A DNA stretch of 64,000 nucleotides from Polaribacter ponticola (GCF_026191475.2 NZ_JAOSLC020000003.1:1767001-1831000), one strand, 5' to 3'; positions 20,524 through 30,250 are shown, counted from the stretch's first letter. The notes: generated by a model from the sequence alone, not told the origin. Made by a program: numbers and translations.

Positions 20524-21717
20524 ATGTACGGAAAAATTAAAGATACTTTACAAAACGAATTACAAGAAATTAAAGATGCAGGTTTGTATAAATCTGAAAG
20601 AATCATTACTTCCTCTCAAGATGCAGTGATTAAAATTTCAACAGGAAAAGAAGTTATCAACTTTTGTGCAAATAATTATTTAGGATTATCAAACAATAAA
20701 GAAGTTATACAAGCTGCAAAAGACACGATGGATTCTCACGGATTTGGAATGTCTTCAGTACGTTTTATATGTGGTACTCAAGATATACATAAGCAATTAG
20801 AAGAAAAAATTGCTAATTTTTATACCACAGAAGACACTATTTTATATGCAGCCGCTTTTGATGCAAATGGAGGCGTTTTTGAGCCACTTTTAACTAAAGA
20901 AGATGCAATTATATCTGATAGTTTAAATCACGCTTCTATCATTGATGGTGTTCGTTTATGTAAAGCAGCACGTTATCGTTACAATAATAATGATATGGTT
21001 TCTTTAGAAGAACAATTGATTGAAGCCAAAAAACAAAATCATCGTTTTAAAATAATAGTTACAGATGGTGTTTTTTCTATGGATGGTATTGTTGCCAAAC
21101 TAGATGAAATTTGCGATTTAGCAGATAAATACGATGCTATGGTTATGGTAGACGAATGTCACGCAACAGGTTTTATCGGTAAAACTGGTAGAGGAACAGT
21201 AGAGTTGAAAAATGTAATGGACAGAGTAGACATTGTTACAGGAACTTTAGGGAAAGCTTTGGGTGGAGCAATGGGTGGTTATACAACAGGGAAAAAAGAA
21301 ATTATAGAAATTTTACGTCAACGTTCTAGACCCTACTTATTTTCTAATTCTCTAGCACCATCTTTAGTTGGTGGCGCATTAAAGGTTTTCGATATCATTT
21401 CTAATGATACTACTCTTCGTGATCAATTAGAATGGAATACCAATTATTTTAGAACAGAGATGGAAAAAGCTGGGTTCGATTTAGTTGGTGCAGATGCAGC
21501 AATTGTTCCTGTTATGTTATACGATGCTAAACTATCGCAAACAATGGCAAATAAACTATTAGAAGAAGGTATTTATGTAATTGGCTTCTTTTTTCCAGTA
21601 GTGCCAAAACAAAAAGCAAGAATTAGAGTACAACTTTCTGCAGCACACACAAAAGAGCATTTAGATAAAGCAATTAAAGCATTTACTAAAATTGGTAAAG
21701 AATTAAAAGTTATATAG
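20524..21717 (+). CDS. kbl: Glycine C-acetyltransferase (2-amino-3-ketobutyrate CoA ligase)
   Basis: A 397-residue PLP enzyme of the alpha-oxoamine synthase family. It splits 2-amino-3-ketobutyrate with CoA into glycine and acetyl-CoA. Typical blocks are [69 protein letters not shown] and the PLP-binding Lys in [16 protein letters not shown]. Length is standard. Together with the preceding dehydrogenase it completes the threonine-to-glycine route. It is tightly packed between its neighbours (6 and 2 bases). Confidence 0.95.
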   Translation: MYGKIKDTLQNELQEIKDAGLYKSERIITSSQDAVIKISTGKEVINFCANNYLGLSNNKEVIQAAKDTMDSHGFGMSSVRFICGTQDIHKQLEEKIANFYTTEDTILYAAAFDANGGVFEPLLTKEDAIISDSLNHASIIDGVRLCKAARYRYNNNDMVSLEEQLIEAKKQNHRFKIIVTDGVFSMDGIVAKLDEICDLADKYDAMVMVDECHATGFIGKTGRGTVELKNVMDRVDIVTGTLGKALGGAMGGYTTGKKEIIEILRQRSRPYLFSNSLAPSLVGGALKVFDIISNDTTLRDQLEWNTNYFRTEMEKAGFDLVGADAAIVPVMLYDAKLSQTMANKLLEEGIYVIGFFFPVVPKQKARIRVQLSAAHTKEHLDKAIKAFTKIGKELKVI

Positions 21718-21719
21718 TT

Positions 21720-22625
21720 ATGAGCAAACCCACGTTAGTAATATTAGCAGCAGGAATGGGCAGCAGATATGGTGGTCTTAAACAAATGGATACGTTTACC
21801 CCAGAAGGAGATACTATTATCGATTTTTCTTTATATGATGCTATTCAAGCTGCTTTTGGCAAAGTAGTTTTTATCATTAGAAAAAGTTTCGAGTCTGAAT
21901 TTAAAGCTATTTTTAATAAAAAATTAGCAGGTAAAGTTGAAGTAGAATATGTTTTTCAAGAATTAAACAATGTTCCTGAAAAATATAGAAACCCAGAAAG
22001 AGTAAAACCTTGGGGTACAGGACACGCATTATTAATGACTAAAGATGTAATAAAAGAAAATTTTGCTATTATAAATGCAGACGATTTTTACAGCAGACAA
22101 GCTTTTGAAGTGATTGCAAAACATTTAAAAAATGTAGCAAAAGATAGTTATGAGTTTAGTATGGTAGCTTATTCTTTAAAAAACACAGTTTCAGACAATG
22201 GCTATGTTTCGAGAGGAGAATGTACTGTAGATAAAAACGGATTTTTAACAGATGTTACAGAAAGACTTAGAATTGAAAAAGTAAATGGAGGTTTAGAAAG
22301 TGAAGATGAAAATGGAAAAATGATTCCTATAGGTGAAAACACCACTGTTTCTATGAATTTTTGGGGGTTTACACCTAAATGTTTTGAATTTGGAGAGGAG
22401 TTATTTTTAGACTTTTTAGAAAAAAACAGAGAGAACTTAAAGGCAGAGTTCTATTTACCTTTAATTGTAAATCAGATGTTAGAAACTAAAAAAGCTTCTG
22501 TAAAAGTTTTAGAATCAGATTCTAAATGGTTTGGTGTTACTTATAGTGATGATAAAGAGAAGACACAAAAAGAGATTGGTAAATTAAAAGAAAACGGAGT
22601 TTATCCAAAAAATTTATGGAATTAA
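21720..22625 (+). CDS. Sugar-phosphate nucleotidyltransferase
   Basis: A 301-residue NTP-transferase with the N-terminal nucleotide-binding motif LAAGMGSRYGGLKQM and a downstream NADDFYSRQAF segment that probably supplies the metal-binding Asp. It should couple a sugar 1-phosphate with an NTP. The next gene, one base away, is a NahK-like HexNAc 1-kinase, so the natural substrate is probably GlcNAc-1-P or GalNAc-1-P. The exact nucleotide and sugar are inferred. It shares the operon with threonine and HexNAc catabolic genes. Confidence 0.8.
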   Translation: MSKPTLVILAAGMGSRYGGLKQMDTFTPEGDTIIDFSLYDAIQAAFGKVVFIIRKSFESEFKAIFNKKLAGKVEVEYVFQELNNVPEKYRNPERVKPWGTGHALLMTKDVIKENFAIINADDFYSRQAFEVIAKHLKNVAKDSYEFSMVAYSLKNTVSDNGYVSRGECTVDKNGFLTDVTERLRIEKVNGGLESEDENGKMIPIGENTTVSMNFWGFTPKCFEFGEELFLDFLEKNRENLKAEFYLPLIVNQMLETKKASVKVLESDSKWFGVTYSDDKEKTQKEIGKLKENGVYPKNLWN

Positions 22626-22626
22626 T

Positions 22627-23694
22627 ATGGAAGCAAACACGTTAAAAAATATTTTCAATCAATTTGATCATAAATCAAATTATGTAAGTCATTCAGAGTT
22701 AAACTCTGGGCATATAAATGATACTTTTTTGGTAAAAACGGATGGTGATAAAAACTACATTTTGCAAAGAATAAACCATAACATTTTTAAAGATGTTCCT
22801 GGTTTAGTAAATAATAAAGTACTTACAAGTAAGCATTTAAAAAGCAAATACCCTACTCTTTCAAAAGATGCATTAAGTAAAAAAGTGTTGAGTTTTGTAA
22901 AATCAAAAAACACCGAATTTTATTATCATAAAGAAAATGGAAATTTTTGGAATGTAATGGTATTTATTGATGATAGTGTTACTCACGAAATTGTAAAAGA
23001 CGAAGAAATCGCTTATGAAGGGGGTAAACTTTTAGGTGAGTTCTTAAACTTTACATCAGATTTAGACAGCAGTCTATTAATAGATGTAATTCCTAATTTT
23101 CACGATATGTCTTTTCGTTTTAAACAATATGCAGTATCTATACAAAGTGCCACAAAAGCTCGTTTAAACAAAGCAAGTAAATACACAAAAATTGTTGCAG
23201 ATTTAAAAGAAGAAATGTACATTCTTCAAAAGTTAAAAGCGTCAGGAGAAATTCCTACTAGAGTTACTCATAATGACACAAAAATATCAAACTCTTTGTT
23301 TGATAAAAATAACAAAGGTATTTGTATGATTGATACAGATACAGTAATGCCAGGAATTATTCATTATGATTTTGGTGATGCCATTAGAACCATCTGTAAT
23401 ACTGCAGCTGAAGATGAAAAAGACCTTTCAAAAGTAGAATTTAATTTAGAATATTACATAGCCTATGAAAAAGGTTTTTTAGAACAAACCAAAGATTCTT
23501 TATCGCCTGTAAGTTTAAAATATCTACCATTAGCAGCAAAAACAATGATTTTTATAATGGCACTTCGTTTTTTAACTGACTATCTAAATAACGATACTTA
23601 TTATAAAACAAATTACTCAGAACATAATTTAGATAGAGCCAAAAATCAATTTAAATTGATAGAAAGTTTTACTGAAAAAACAGTAAATAATTAA
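22627..23694 (+). CDS. NahK-like N-acetylhexosamine kinase (aminoglycoside phosphotransferase fold)
   Basis: The 355-residue protein has the APH/choline-kinase fold. GHINDTFLV near residue 28 is followed by the catalytic loop THNDTKISNSLFD and the metal-binding segment CMIDTDTVMPGIIHYDFGDAIR. The NDTK variant and DTVMPG segment resemble bifidobacterial N-acetylhexosamine 1-kinase, which phosphorylates GlcNAc or GalNAc at C1. It is fused in operon order with the nucleotidyltransferase just upstream and a HexNAc permease just downstream. Substrate and position of phosphorylation are inferred from family resemblance; a 6-kinase or another sugar cannot be excluded. Confidence 0.78.
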   Translation: MEANTLKNIFNQFDHKSNYVSHSELNSGHINDTFLVKTDGDKNYILQRINHNIFKDVPGLVNNKVLTSKHLKSKYPTLSKDALSKKVLSFVKSKNTEFYYHKENGNFWNVMVFIDDSVTHEIVKDEEIAYEGGKLLGEFLNFTSDLDSSLLIDVIPNFHDMSFRFKQYAVSIQSATKARLNKASKYTKIVADLKEEMYILQKLKASGEIPTRVTHNDTKISNSLFDKNNKGICMIDTDTVMPGIIHYDFGDAIRTICNTAAEDEKDLSKVEFNLEYYIAYEKGFLEQTKDSLSPVSLKYLPLAAKTMIFIMALRFLTDYLNNDTYYKTNYSEHNLDRAKNQFKLIESFTEKTVNN

Positions 23695-23720
23695 TCTAAT
23701 AACAACTTAAAACCAAAAAT

Positions 23721-25025
23721 ATGCAACAAAAAAATAACACAGTAGCCATTTTAATTATTGCTGGCTTGTTTTTCATCTTTGGCTTTGTTACTTGGATAAA
23801 TGGAGCATTAATTCCGTTTATGAAAACCATTAATGAATTAACAGATGCACAATCTTATTTAGTAGCATCTGCTTCTTACATTTCTTTTGTTGTAATGGCT
23901 TTGCCTGCATCCTATATTTTAAATAAAATAGGATATAGAAAAGGGATGTCTTTAGGGTTGATAATTATGGCAATTGGTGCCTTAGTTTTTATTCCAGCAG
24001 CAGAAGCTAGAACTTACTGGGTTTTCTTAACAGGAATTTTTATTCAAGGTGTAGGAATGACCATTTTGCAAACAGCTGCAAATCCTTATATAACCATTTT
24101 AGGACCTATAGAAAGTGGCGCAAAACGTATTGCTATTATGGGAGTTGCAAACAAAACTGCTGGTGCTTTAGGATCTTTAATTTTTGGAGCTTTGTTATTA
24201 TCAGGGATAGATCAAACCAAAGAGAAATTAGCAGGAGCTTCTTTAGAAGAAAAAAATGTTTTGTTAGATACAATGGCTGACAGCGTTTTTATGCCTTATG
24301 TAGTTATGGCTGCTGTTTTATTTCTATTAGGAATTTTAATTAGAAAAGCGCCTTTACCACATGTAGAAGCAGATGAAACTGAAACATTAGAAGAAGGAAA
24401 AACAGCTAAAACAAGTATTTTTCAATTCCCAAATTTATGGTTAGGTGTATTAGCTTTATTCGTTTATGTAGGTGCAGAAGTAATTGCAGGAGATACTATT
24501 ATTGCTTACGGAATTTCACTTGGTTTTACAGGTGAAGAAGCAAAATTCTTTACAACATACACACTTATGGCAATGGTTGCAACTTATGCTTTAGGAGTGT
24601 TTTTAATTCCAAAATATGTAAAACAAAAAACAGCGTTAATAGCAAGTGCAATCTTAGGAATTGTTTTTAGCTTTTGTATTTTAAATACTACAGGATTTAC
24701 ATCAGTTTTATTTGTAGCTGCTTTAGGAATTGCAAATGCTTTAGTCTGGCCTGCAATTTGGCCTCTAACTTTAGAGAGTTTAGGAAAATTTACAAAAACA
24801 GCCTCAGCACTTTTAATTATGGCAATTTCTGGTGGTGCAATCATCCCTCCTTTATATGGTAGAATTGTAGATGCAAACAAACACGAATTAATTACTAGTG
24901 GTATGCAAGAAGCACAAGCAATGTCTACAGCTTCAACAAGTAGTTATTGGATTTTAATTCCTTGTTATGCAATCATACTCTTTTTTGCTATTTGGGGACA
25001 CAAAATAAAAAATTGGACTAAATAA
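23721..25025 (+). CDS. nagP: NagP-like GlcNAc/sugar permease (FucP-type MFS)
   Basis: A 434-residue inner-membrane major facilitator with about 12 hydrophobic segments. It has the FucP/NagP family signatures FFIFGFVTWINGALIPFMK near the N-terminus, MALPASYILNKIGYRKGM, and LQTAANPYITILGPIESGAKRIAIMGVANK. NagP homologues carry GlcNAc by proton symport. Between a HexNAc kinase and NagB, GlcNAc or GalNAc is the likely cargo. It is the only clear inner-membrane sugar transporter in the window, so it may also have to serve sialic-acid-derived ManNAc or GlcNAc. Confidence 0.85.
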   Translation: MQQKNNTVAILIIAGLFFIFGFVTWINGALIPFMKTINELTDAQSYLVASASYISFVVMALPASYILNKIGYRKGMSLGLIIMAIGALVFIPAAEARTYWVFLTGIFIQGVGMTILQTAANPYITILGPIESGAKRIAIMGVANKTAGALGSLIFGALLLSGIDQTKEKLAGASLEEKNVLLDTMADSVFMPYVVMAAVLFLLGILIRKAPLPHVEADETETLEEGKTAKTSIFQFPNLWLGVLALFVYVGAEVIAGDTIIAYGISLGFTGEEAKFFTTYTLMAMVATYALGVFLIPKYVKQKTALIASAILGIVFSFCILNTTGFTSVLFVAALGIANALVWPAIWPLTLESLGKFTKTASALLIMAISGGAIIPPLYGRIVDANKHELITSGMQEAQAMSTASTSSYWILIPCYAIILFFAIWGHKIKNWTK

Positions 25026-25050
25026 TTTTTCAAAAAAATAACAACATATC

Positions 25051-26979
25051 ATGTTAAAAAGTAAAATTGACAAAGCAACTGGTTTCGAAAAAAGATTTGA
25101 AAATATTGGAACTGTTGTTTATGAAAATTCTGCAACTGCCTCTAAAAAAATCGCAGCAGAAATAGCTAATCTCATTCAAGTAAAACAATCTCAAAAACAA
25201 CCTTGTATTTTAGGTTTAGCAACAGGTTCTTCTCCAAAAGGATTGTATGCAGAATTAGTACGTTTACACAAAGAAGAAGGTTTAAGTTTTAAAAACGTAG
25301 TATCTTTTAACTTAGATGAATACTATCCTATGGAACCAGATTCTGTAAATAGTTATGTACGTTTTATGCAAGAACAATTGTTTAATCATGTAGATATTTT
25401 ACCAGAAAATTGTTATGTGCCAGATGGAACTTTATCAAAAGAAGAAATAAGAGATTATTGTGACCAATATGAAGCAAAAATTGAGGCTTTAGGAGGTATT
25501 GATTTACAGATCTTGGGAATTGGCGGAAATGGACACATTGGTTTTAACGAATCTGGATCACTGCAAAACTCAAAGACAAGGTTGGTAGCTTTAGACCATA
25601 TTACAAGAGTTGCTGCAAGTGGAGATTTCTCAGGATTAGAAAATACACCAAGAACTGCCATTACATTAGGTGTTAAGAAAATAATGGAAGCCAAAAGAGT
25701 AATACTTATGGCTTGGGGAGAAAGTAAATCTAATATTATAAAAGCTTCTGTAGAAGATGAGGTTACTAGTCAGGTACCAGCTTCTTACTTGCAAGAGCAT
25801 AGAAATGCAACCTTTATTTTAGACCAAGCTGCTGGGTCTAAATTAACAAGAATCAATACACCTTGGTTGGTTGAAAAAATAGTTTGGACAGATCAATTAG
25901 TTAGAAAAGCAGTTTTAAGTTTGGCTTTGCATTTAAAGAAACCTATTTTAATGCTAACAGATGCGGATTATATAGAAAACGGAATGAGCGATTTGTTAGC
26001 AGATTCTGGACCCGCTTATGACATCAACATAAAAATATTCAACAAATTACAAAATACAATTACGGGTTGGCCAGGTGGAAAACCAAATGCTGATGACAGT
26101 AAAAGACCAGAAAGAGCAGAACCTGCTAAAAAGCGTGTTTTAATTTTTAGTCCACATCCAGACGATGATATTATTAGTATGGGTGGTACTTTTAAAAGAT
26201 TACATGAACAAGGTCATGAAGTTCATGTTGGTTATCAAACCTCTGGAAACATTGCAGTAGCAGATGATGAGGCATTGCGTTTTGCAAGTTTTGTAGTTGA
26301 TTATAATGAGAAATTTGGTATTGATAATAATGAGGCTGCTGATATTTATAAAAATGCAGCTACCTTTTTAAAAAATAAAAAATCTAGTGAAATTGATACT
26401 CCAGAAGTTAGATATATAAAAGGATTAATTAGAAAAGGAGAAGCAAGAGCTACTTGTCATTTTGTGGGTGTGCCTGATGAGCAAATCCATTTTATGGAAC
26501 TTCCTTTTTATGAAACAGGAAGAAAAAAGAAAAATCCTATTGGTGCTGAAGATATAAAAATTACTACAGATTTAATTGAGAAAATTAAACCTCATCAAAT
26601 TTATGCAGCAGGAGATTTAGCAGATCCACATGGTACTCATAAAGTTTGTTTAGATGCTGTATTTACAGCTGTTAAAGAGCTTAAACCTAAAAAGTTTATG
26701 AACGATTGTTGGTTATGGTTGTACAGAGGTGCTTGGCAAGAATGGGGAATAGATCAAATTGAAATGGTTGTACCTATGGGACCAGACCAAGTTCTAGAAA
26801 AAAGAAAAGGAATCTTTAAACATCAATCTCAAAAAGATGGTGTTGTTTTTCAAGGATCTGATAGTAGAGAGTTTTGGCAAAGAGCAGAAGACAGAAATAA
26901 AGAAACTGCAGATTTATACGATCAATTAGGATTAGCTCATTATGCAGCTATGGAAGCTTTTGTAAGATGGGAGTTTTAA
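25051..26979 (+). CDS. nagB: Glucosamine-6-phosphate deaminase fused to PIG-L/LmbE deacetylase domain
   Basis: The 642-residue protein has two parts. Residues about 1-270 are NagB: LATGSSPKGLYAELVRLH, NLDEYYPM, GIGGNGHIGFNESGS. This part converts glucosamine-6-P to fructose-6-P and ammonia. Residues about 350-640 form a PIG-L/LmbE metal-dependent deacetylase domain with the zinc motif SPHPDDDIISMGGT and DPHGTH. The fusion is known in Bacteroidota. No separate NagA deacetylase is present in the window, so the PIG-L half might supply deacetylation of GlcNAc-6-P; that is inference. It lies 25 bases after the permease gene. Confidence 0.9.
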   Translation: MLKSKIDKATGFEKRFENIGTVVYENSATASKKIAAEIANLIQVKQSQKQPCILGLATGSSPKGLYAELVRLHKEEGLSFKNVVSFNLDEYYPMEPDSVNSYVRFMQEQLFNHVDILPENCYVPDGTLSKEEIRDYCDQYEAKIEALGGIDLQILGIGGNGHIGFNESGSLQNSKTRLVALDHITRVAASGDFSGLENTPRTAITLGVKKIMEAKRVILMAWGESKSNIIKASVEDEVTSQVPASYLQEHRNATFILDQAAGSKLTRINTPWLVEKIVWTDQLVRKAVLSLALHLKKPILMLTDADYIENGMSDLLADSGPAYDINIKIFNKLQNTITGWPGGKPNADDSKRPERAEPAKKRVLIFSPHPDDDIISMGGTFKRLHEQGHEVHVGYQTSGNIAVADDEALRFASFVVDYNEKFGIDNNEAADIYKNAATFLKNKKSSEIDTPEVRYIKGLIRKGEARATCHFVGVPDEQIHFMELPFYETGRKKKNPIGAEDIKITTDLIEKIKPHQIYAAGDLADPHGTHKVCLDAVFTAVKELKPKKFMNDCWLWLYRGAWQEWGIDQIEMVVPMGPDQVLEKRKGIFKHQSQKDGVVFQGSDSREFWQRAEDRNKETADLYDQLGLAHYAAMEAFVRWEF

Positions 26980-27020
26980 ATTTATATTGATTAAATAAAA
27001 TTAATATTAGGAATAAAAAA

Positions 27021-27182
27021 ATGCAAATTCAAGGAAATTTATTAGAAGAGTTGGTTTTTAAAGCTAGTGATAGAGGTTTTTTTACTGAATGGCAGGATAA
27101 AATGAGTACTATAAGTAAAGAAAACTTTTTACCAATGCACGAAGCTGGAAAATTAGCTTATGAAGAACTAAAAAATAAATAG
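27021..27182 (+). CDS. Small conserved-looking hypothetical protein (53 aa)
   Basis: ATG at 27021 opens a 53-codon frame (MQIQGNLLEELVFKASDRGF ... AGKLAYEELKNK). It has no signal peptide or membrane segment and a balanced, acidic, helical composition. It sits 41 bases after nagB and 24 before the next small gene, in operon orientation, with a start codon preceded by an A-rich stretch as usual here. I do not recognise a family. Codon use and packing favour a real gene. Confidence 0.6.
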   Translation: MQIQGNLLEELVFKASDRGFFTEWQDKMSTISKENFLPMHEAGKLAYEELKNK

Positions 27183-27206
27183 TAACATTTTAAATTATTT
27201 TATAAA

Positions 27207-27530
27207 ATGAATTCAGAACTTGATAATTCTAATTTTCAATTCTCTTATGTAGATTGTTTGAACAATCTTAATGATTTTGACAACCTTATTAATTGGTTAA
27301 GTAACGAGTTTATTTTGTATCTGCAAGAAGAGAATCAAGGAATGAAGGTCTATTTTCCTAATGGATGGTTTACAATTCGTTTTATTAAAGATGGTAAAAA
27401 CAGTTATGAAGTTTTAATAAATTCTAAATCAAAATTCACTTTTACAAAAATAAAAGAAGAATTATTACAGGCTATTCAAAGGTTTAAACACATAAAAAAA
27501 GAATATTCTTATGAGCAATTATCATATTAA
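27207..27530 (+). CDS. Hypothetical cytoplasmic protein overlapping acs (107 aa)
   Basis: A 107-residue soluble protein without a recognised domain. The middle has an alternating beta pattern (GMKVYFPNGWFTIRFIKDGKNSYEVLINS) and the ends look helical. Its last 20 bases overlap the start of acetyl-CoA synthetase, which suggests translational coupling. A role in controlling or assisting that enzyme is possible but unproven. Confidence 0.6.
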   Translation: MNSELDNSNFQFSYVDCLNNLNDFDNLINWLSNEFILYLQEENQGMKVYFPNGWFTIRFIKDGKNSYEVLINSKSKFTFTKIKEELLQAIQRFKHIKKEYSYEQLSY

Positions 27531-29418
27531 ACATTTAGAAGAATATTATCAAGTTTATAGAAAATCAGTTCGTGAACCTGAAAAGTTTTGGGGAGAAATT
27601 GCTGAGGAGCATTTTTTATGGAGAAAATCTTGGAACAAAGTTTTAGAGTGGGATTTTAACAAACCTGAAATAAAATGGTTTGAAGGTGCAAAATTAAACA
27701 TAACAGAAAACTGTATAGATAAACACTTATACAGAACACCTAATAAAACTGCCATTTTATTTGAGCCAAATGACCCAAATGAAGCAGCAGAACACATTAC
27801 TTATAAACAATTATCAGAAAGAGTAAATCAGTTTGCTAATGTACTTAAAGCCAATAATGTTGGCAAAGGTGATAGAGTTTGTATTTATGTGCCTATGATT
27901 CCAGAATTGGCAATTGCAACTTTAGCTTGTGCTAGAATTGGTGCCATTCATTCTGTGGTTTTTGCAGGTTTTTCATCAACAGCATTAGCAACCAGAATTA
28001 ATGATTCAGATTGTAAAATAGTCATTACTTCTGATGGTTCTTACAGAGGTGCTAAAACAATTGATTTAAAAGGGATTGTAGATGAAGCTTTAGAAAATTG
28101 TGCAGGAGTAGAAACGGTTTTAGTGGCAAAAAGAATCAATTCTGACATCAATATGAAACAAGGAAGAGATAAATTGTTGCAACCTTTATTAGATAAAGCA
28201 TCTAAAGAATGTATTGCAGAAACTATGGATGCAGAAGACCTATTATTTATTTTATATACTTCTGGCTCTACAGGAAAACCTAAAGGGATGGTGCATACCA
28301 CTGCAGGATATATGGTGTATACAGCTTACACATTTAAAAACGCATTTCAATATAAAGAAAATGATGTGTATTGGTGTACAGCAGATATAGGTTGGATTAC
28401 TGGGCATTCTTATATTGTCTATGGGCCATTAGCCAATGGTGCAACAACTGTAATGTTTGAAGGCGTGCCAAGTTATCCAGATTTTGGGCGTTTTTGGGAA
28501 ATTGTAGAAAAGCATAAAATTAATCAATTTTATACAGCACCAACAGCGATTAGAGCTTTGGCAAAACACGGAACAGAATTGGTAGATAAATACGATTTAT
28601 CGTCTTTAAAAGTACTAGGTTCTGTAGGAGAACCCATAAACGAAGAAGCTTGGCATTGGTATAATGATAATGTTGGGAAAAAGAAAAGCCCAATAATTGA
28701 TACTTGGTGGCAAACAGAAACTGGTGGAATTATGATTACCCCAATTCCTTATGTAACACCAACAAAACCTACATATGCAACTTTACCATTTATAGGAATT
28801 CAACCAGCTTTAATGGATGAAAATGGTGAGGAAATAAAAGGAAATCAAGTAGATGGTAGATTGTGTATAAAATTTCCTTGGCCAAGTATGGCAAGAACTA
28901 TTTGGGGAAATCACGAACGTTATAAAGAAACCTATTTCTCAGCATATGAAAATATGTATTTTACAGGAGATGGAGCATTAAGAGACGAAGTTGGTTATTA
29001 CAGAATTACAGGTAGAGTAGATGATGTAATTATCGTTTCTGGTCATAATTTAGGAACAGCACCAATAGAAGATGCAATTAATGAACATCCAGCAGTTGCA
29101 GAATCTGCTATTGTTGGTTTTCCTCATGATATTAAAGGAAGTGCTTTATATGGATATGTTATTTTAAAAGATTCTGGAGAAAATAGAAATCAAGATAACC
29201 TAAGAAAAGAAATCAATCAAATAATTACAGAACATATAGGACCAATTGCGAAATTAGATAAAATTCAATTTTCAGAAGGATTACCAAAAACACGTTCAGG
29301 AAAAATTATGAGACGAATTTTGCGTAAAATAGCATCCAATGAAATGGATAATTTAGGAGATACAAGTACTTTGTTAAACCCAGAAGTTGTGCAAAATATT
29401 ATCGATAGTCGATTGTAA
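27511..29418 (+). CDS. acs: Acetyl-CoA synthetase (AMP-forming)
   Basis: The 635-residue enzyme activates acetate to acetyl-CoA through acetyl-AMP in the cytoplasm. It has the acyl-adenylate P-loop YTSGSTGKPKGMVHT, WWQTETGG, YFTGDGALRDEVGYYRITGRVDDVI and the C-terminal catalytic Lys in TRSGKIMRRILR, which is also the residue typically acetylated. Length is standard. In this operon, acetate comes from deacetylation of N-acetylhexosamines and from O-acetylated sialic acid, so the enzyme would recover it. It overlaps the upstream 107-residue gene by 20 bases. Confidence 0.95.
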   Translation: MSNYHIKHLEEYYQVYRKSVREPEKFWGEIAEEHFLWRKSWNKVLEWDFNKPEIKWFEGAKLNITENCIDKHLYRTPNKTAILFEPNDPNEAAEHITYKQLSERVNQFANVLKANNVGKGDRVCIYVPMIPELAIATLACARIGAIHSVVFAGFSSTALATRINDSDCKIVITSDGSYRGAKTIDLKGIVDEALENCAGVETVLVAKRINSDINMKQGRDKLLQPLLDKASKECIAETMDAEDLLFILYTSGSTGKPKGMVHTTAGYMVYTAYTFKNAFQYKENDVYWCTADIGWITGHSYIVYGPLANGATTVMFEGVPSYPDFGRFWEIVEKHKINQFYTAPTAIRALAKHGTELVDKYDLSSLKVLGSVGEPINEEAWHWYNDNVGKKKSPIIDTWWQTETGGIMITPIPYVTPTKPTYATLPFIGIQPALMDENGEEIKGNQVDGRLCIKFPWPSMARTIWGNHERYKETYFSAYENMYFTGDGALRDEVGYYRITGRVDDVIIVSGHNLGTAPIEDAINEHPAVAESAIVGFPHDIKGSALYGYVILKDSGENRNQDNLRKEINQIITEHIGPIAKLDKIQFSEGLPKTRSGKIMRRILRKIASNEMDNLGDTSTLLNPEVVQNIIDSRL

Positions 29419-29472
29419 TTCTGTATTGATCCGTTGATTTAGTGGTTTGATTAATTTAAATAAAATCAACAA

Positions 29473-29901
29473 ATGAAAATTTACAAATTAGAAACCCTAA
29501 AACCAAATGTAATTGAAGCTTTTAAACGATTAATACCTCAGCTTTCAGAAGATTGTAACGTACCATCAGAAAAAGATCTTGAAGATATTATAAATTCTGA
29601 ATGCACTAATCTTTTTGTAGCAGAAGAAAATAATGAGATTATTGGGACATTATCGTTAGTATTTAATAAAATTCCAACAGGTAAAAAAGCTTGGATTGAA
29701 GATGTGGTGGTTGATAAAACTGTTAGAGGAAAAGGTGTTGGAAAAGAATTAATTTTATTTGCTATGAAATATGCAAAAGAAGTTAATCACACAACTATAA
29801 ATTTAACCTCAAGTCCAGAAAGAGAAGCTGCTAATAAATTGTATCAAAAGCTTGGTTTTTTAAAAAGAGAAACAAATGTATATAGGACTCACCTGCATTG
29901 A
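29473..29901 (+). CDS. GNAT-family N-acetyltransferase
   Basis: A 142-residue protein with the GNAT acetyl-CoA-binding pattern: the beta-4 strand KAWIEDVVVDKTVRGKGVGKELI (R/Q-x-x-G-x-G/A variant RGKGVGK), then a C-terminal YQKLGFLKRETNVY segment. Substrate is unknown. It is 54 bases after acs and ends about 140 bases before a terminator, so it is probably the last gene of the operon. It could modify a protein, for example acetylating acs, or a small molecule. Neither is shown. Confidence 0.85.
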   Translation: MKIYKLETLKPNVIEAFKRLIPQLSEDCNVPSEKDLEDIINSECTNLFVAEENNEIIGTLSLVFNKIPTGKKAWIEDVVVDKTVRGKGVGKELILFAMKYAKEVNHTTINLTSSPEREAANKLYQKLGFLKRETNVYRTHLH

Positions 29902-30038
29902 AATATGCAAAAAATTGAAAAGAAAGAAAATCAAGAGTTATACAAAAAATATTTGTAAGCTAACTTGGCGAAAAGGATTGTAAATACTTATTAACTATTC
30001 AACACATTAACTTTACTTATAAAAAAGAAACAAAAAAA

Positions 30039-30074
30039 CAAGCTAGAAAATTCAATTTCTAACTTGCTTTTTTT
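30039..30074 (+). terminator. Rho-independent terminator
   Basis: Stem CAAGCTAGAAA / TTTCTAACTTG (30039-30049 and 30056-30066; one G-U pair), 6-base loop, then a T-rich tract. It ends the threonine/HexNAc/acs operon. The 382-base gap otherwise holds only operator site B and A/T-rich sequence. Confidence 0.8.
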
Positions 30075-30233
30075 AATCTAAAACGTTTTTTCTTCTCCTC
30101 ATCCAGATAAACATTAGTTGACATGCGTCACTAATCATTCTAGATACTAACTGATTTAATTAATCTAATCCTTACATTATTTATATAATTTTTAAATATA
30201 ATTTGTTATGTTAATTAAATGTTATAATATTGC

Positions 30234-30250
30234 ATTATGTATAACATAAT
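30234..30250. promoter_or_regulatory. GntR-type operator site B
   Basis: ATTATGT-ATA-ACATAAT has 7-bp perfect arms and the GTnnnAC core. It lies 33 bases before the start of the NanO-like SusC, so bound protein could block its transcription. Confidence 0.72.
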
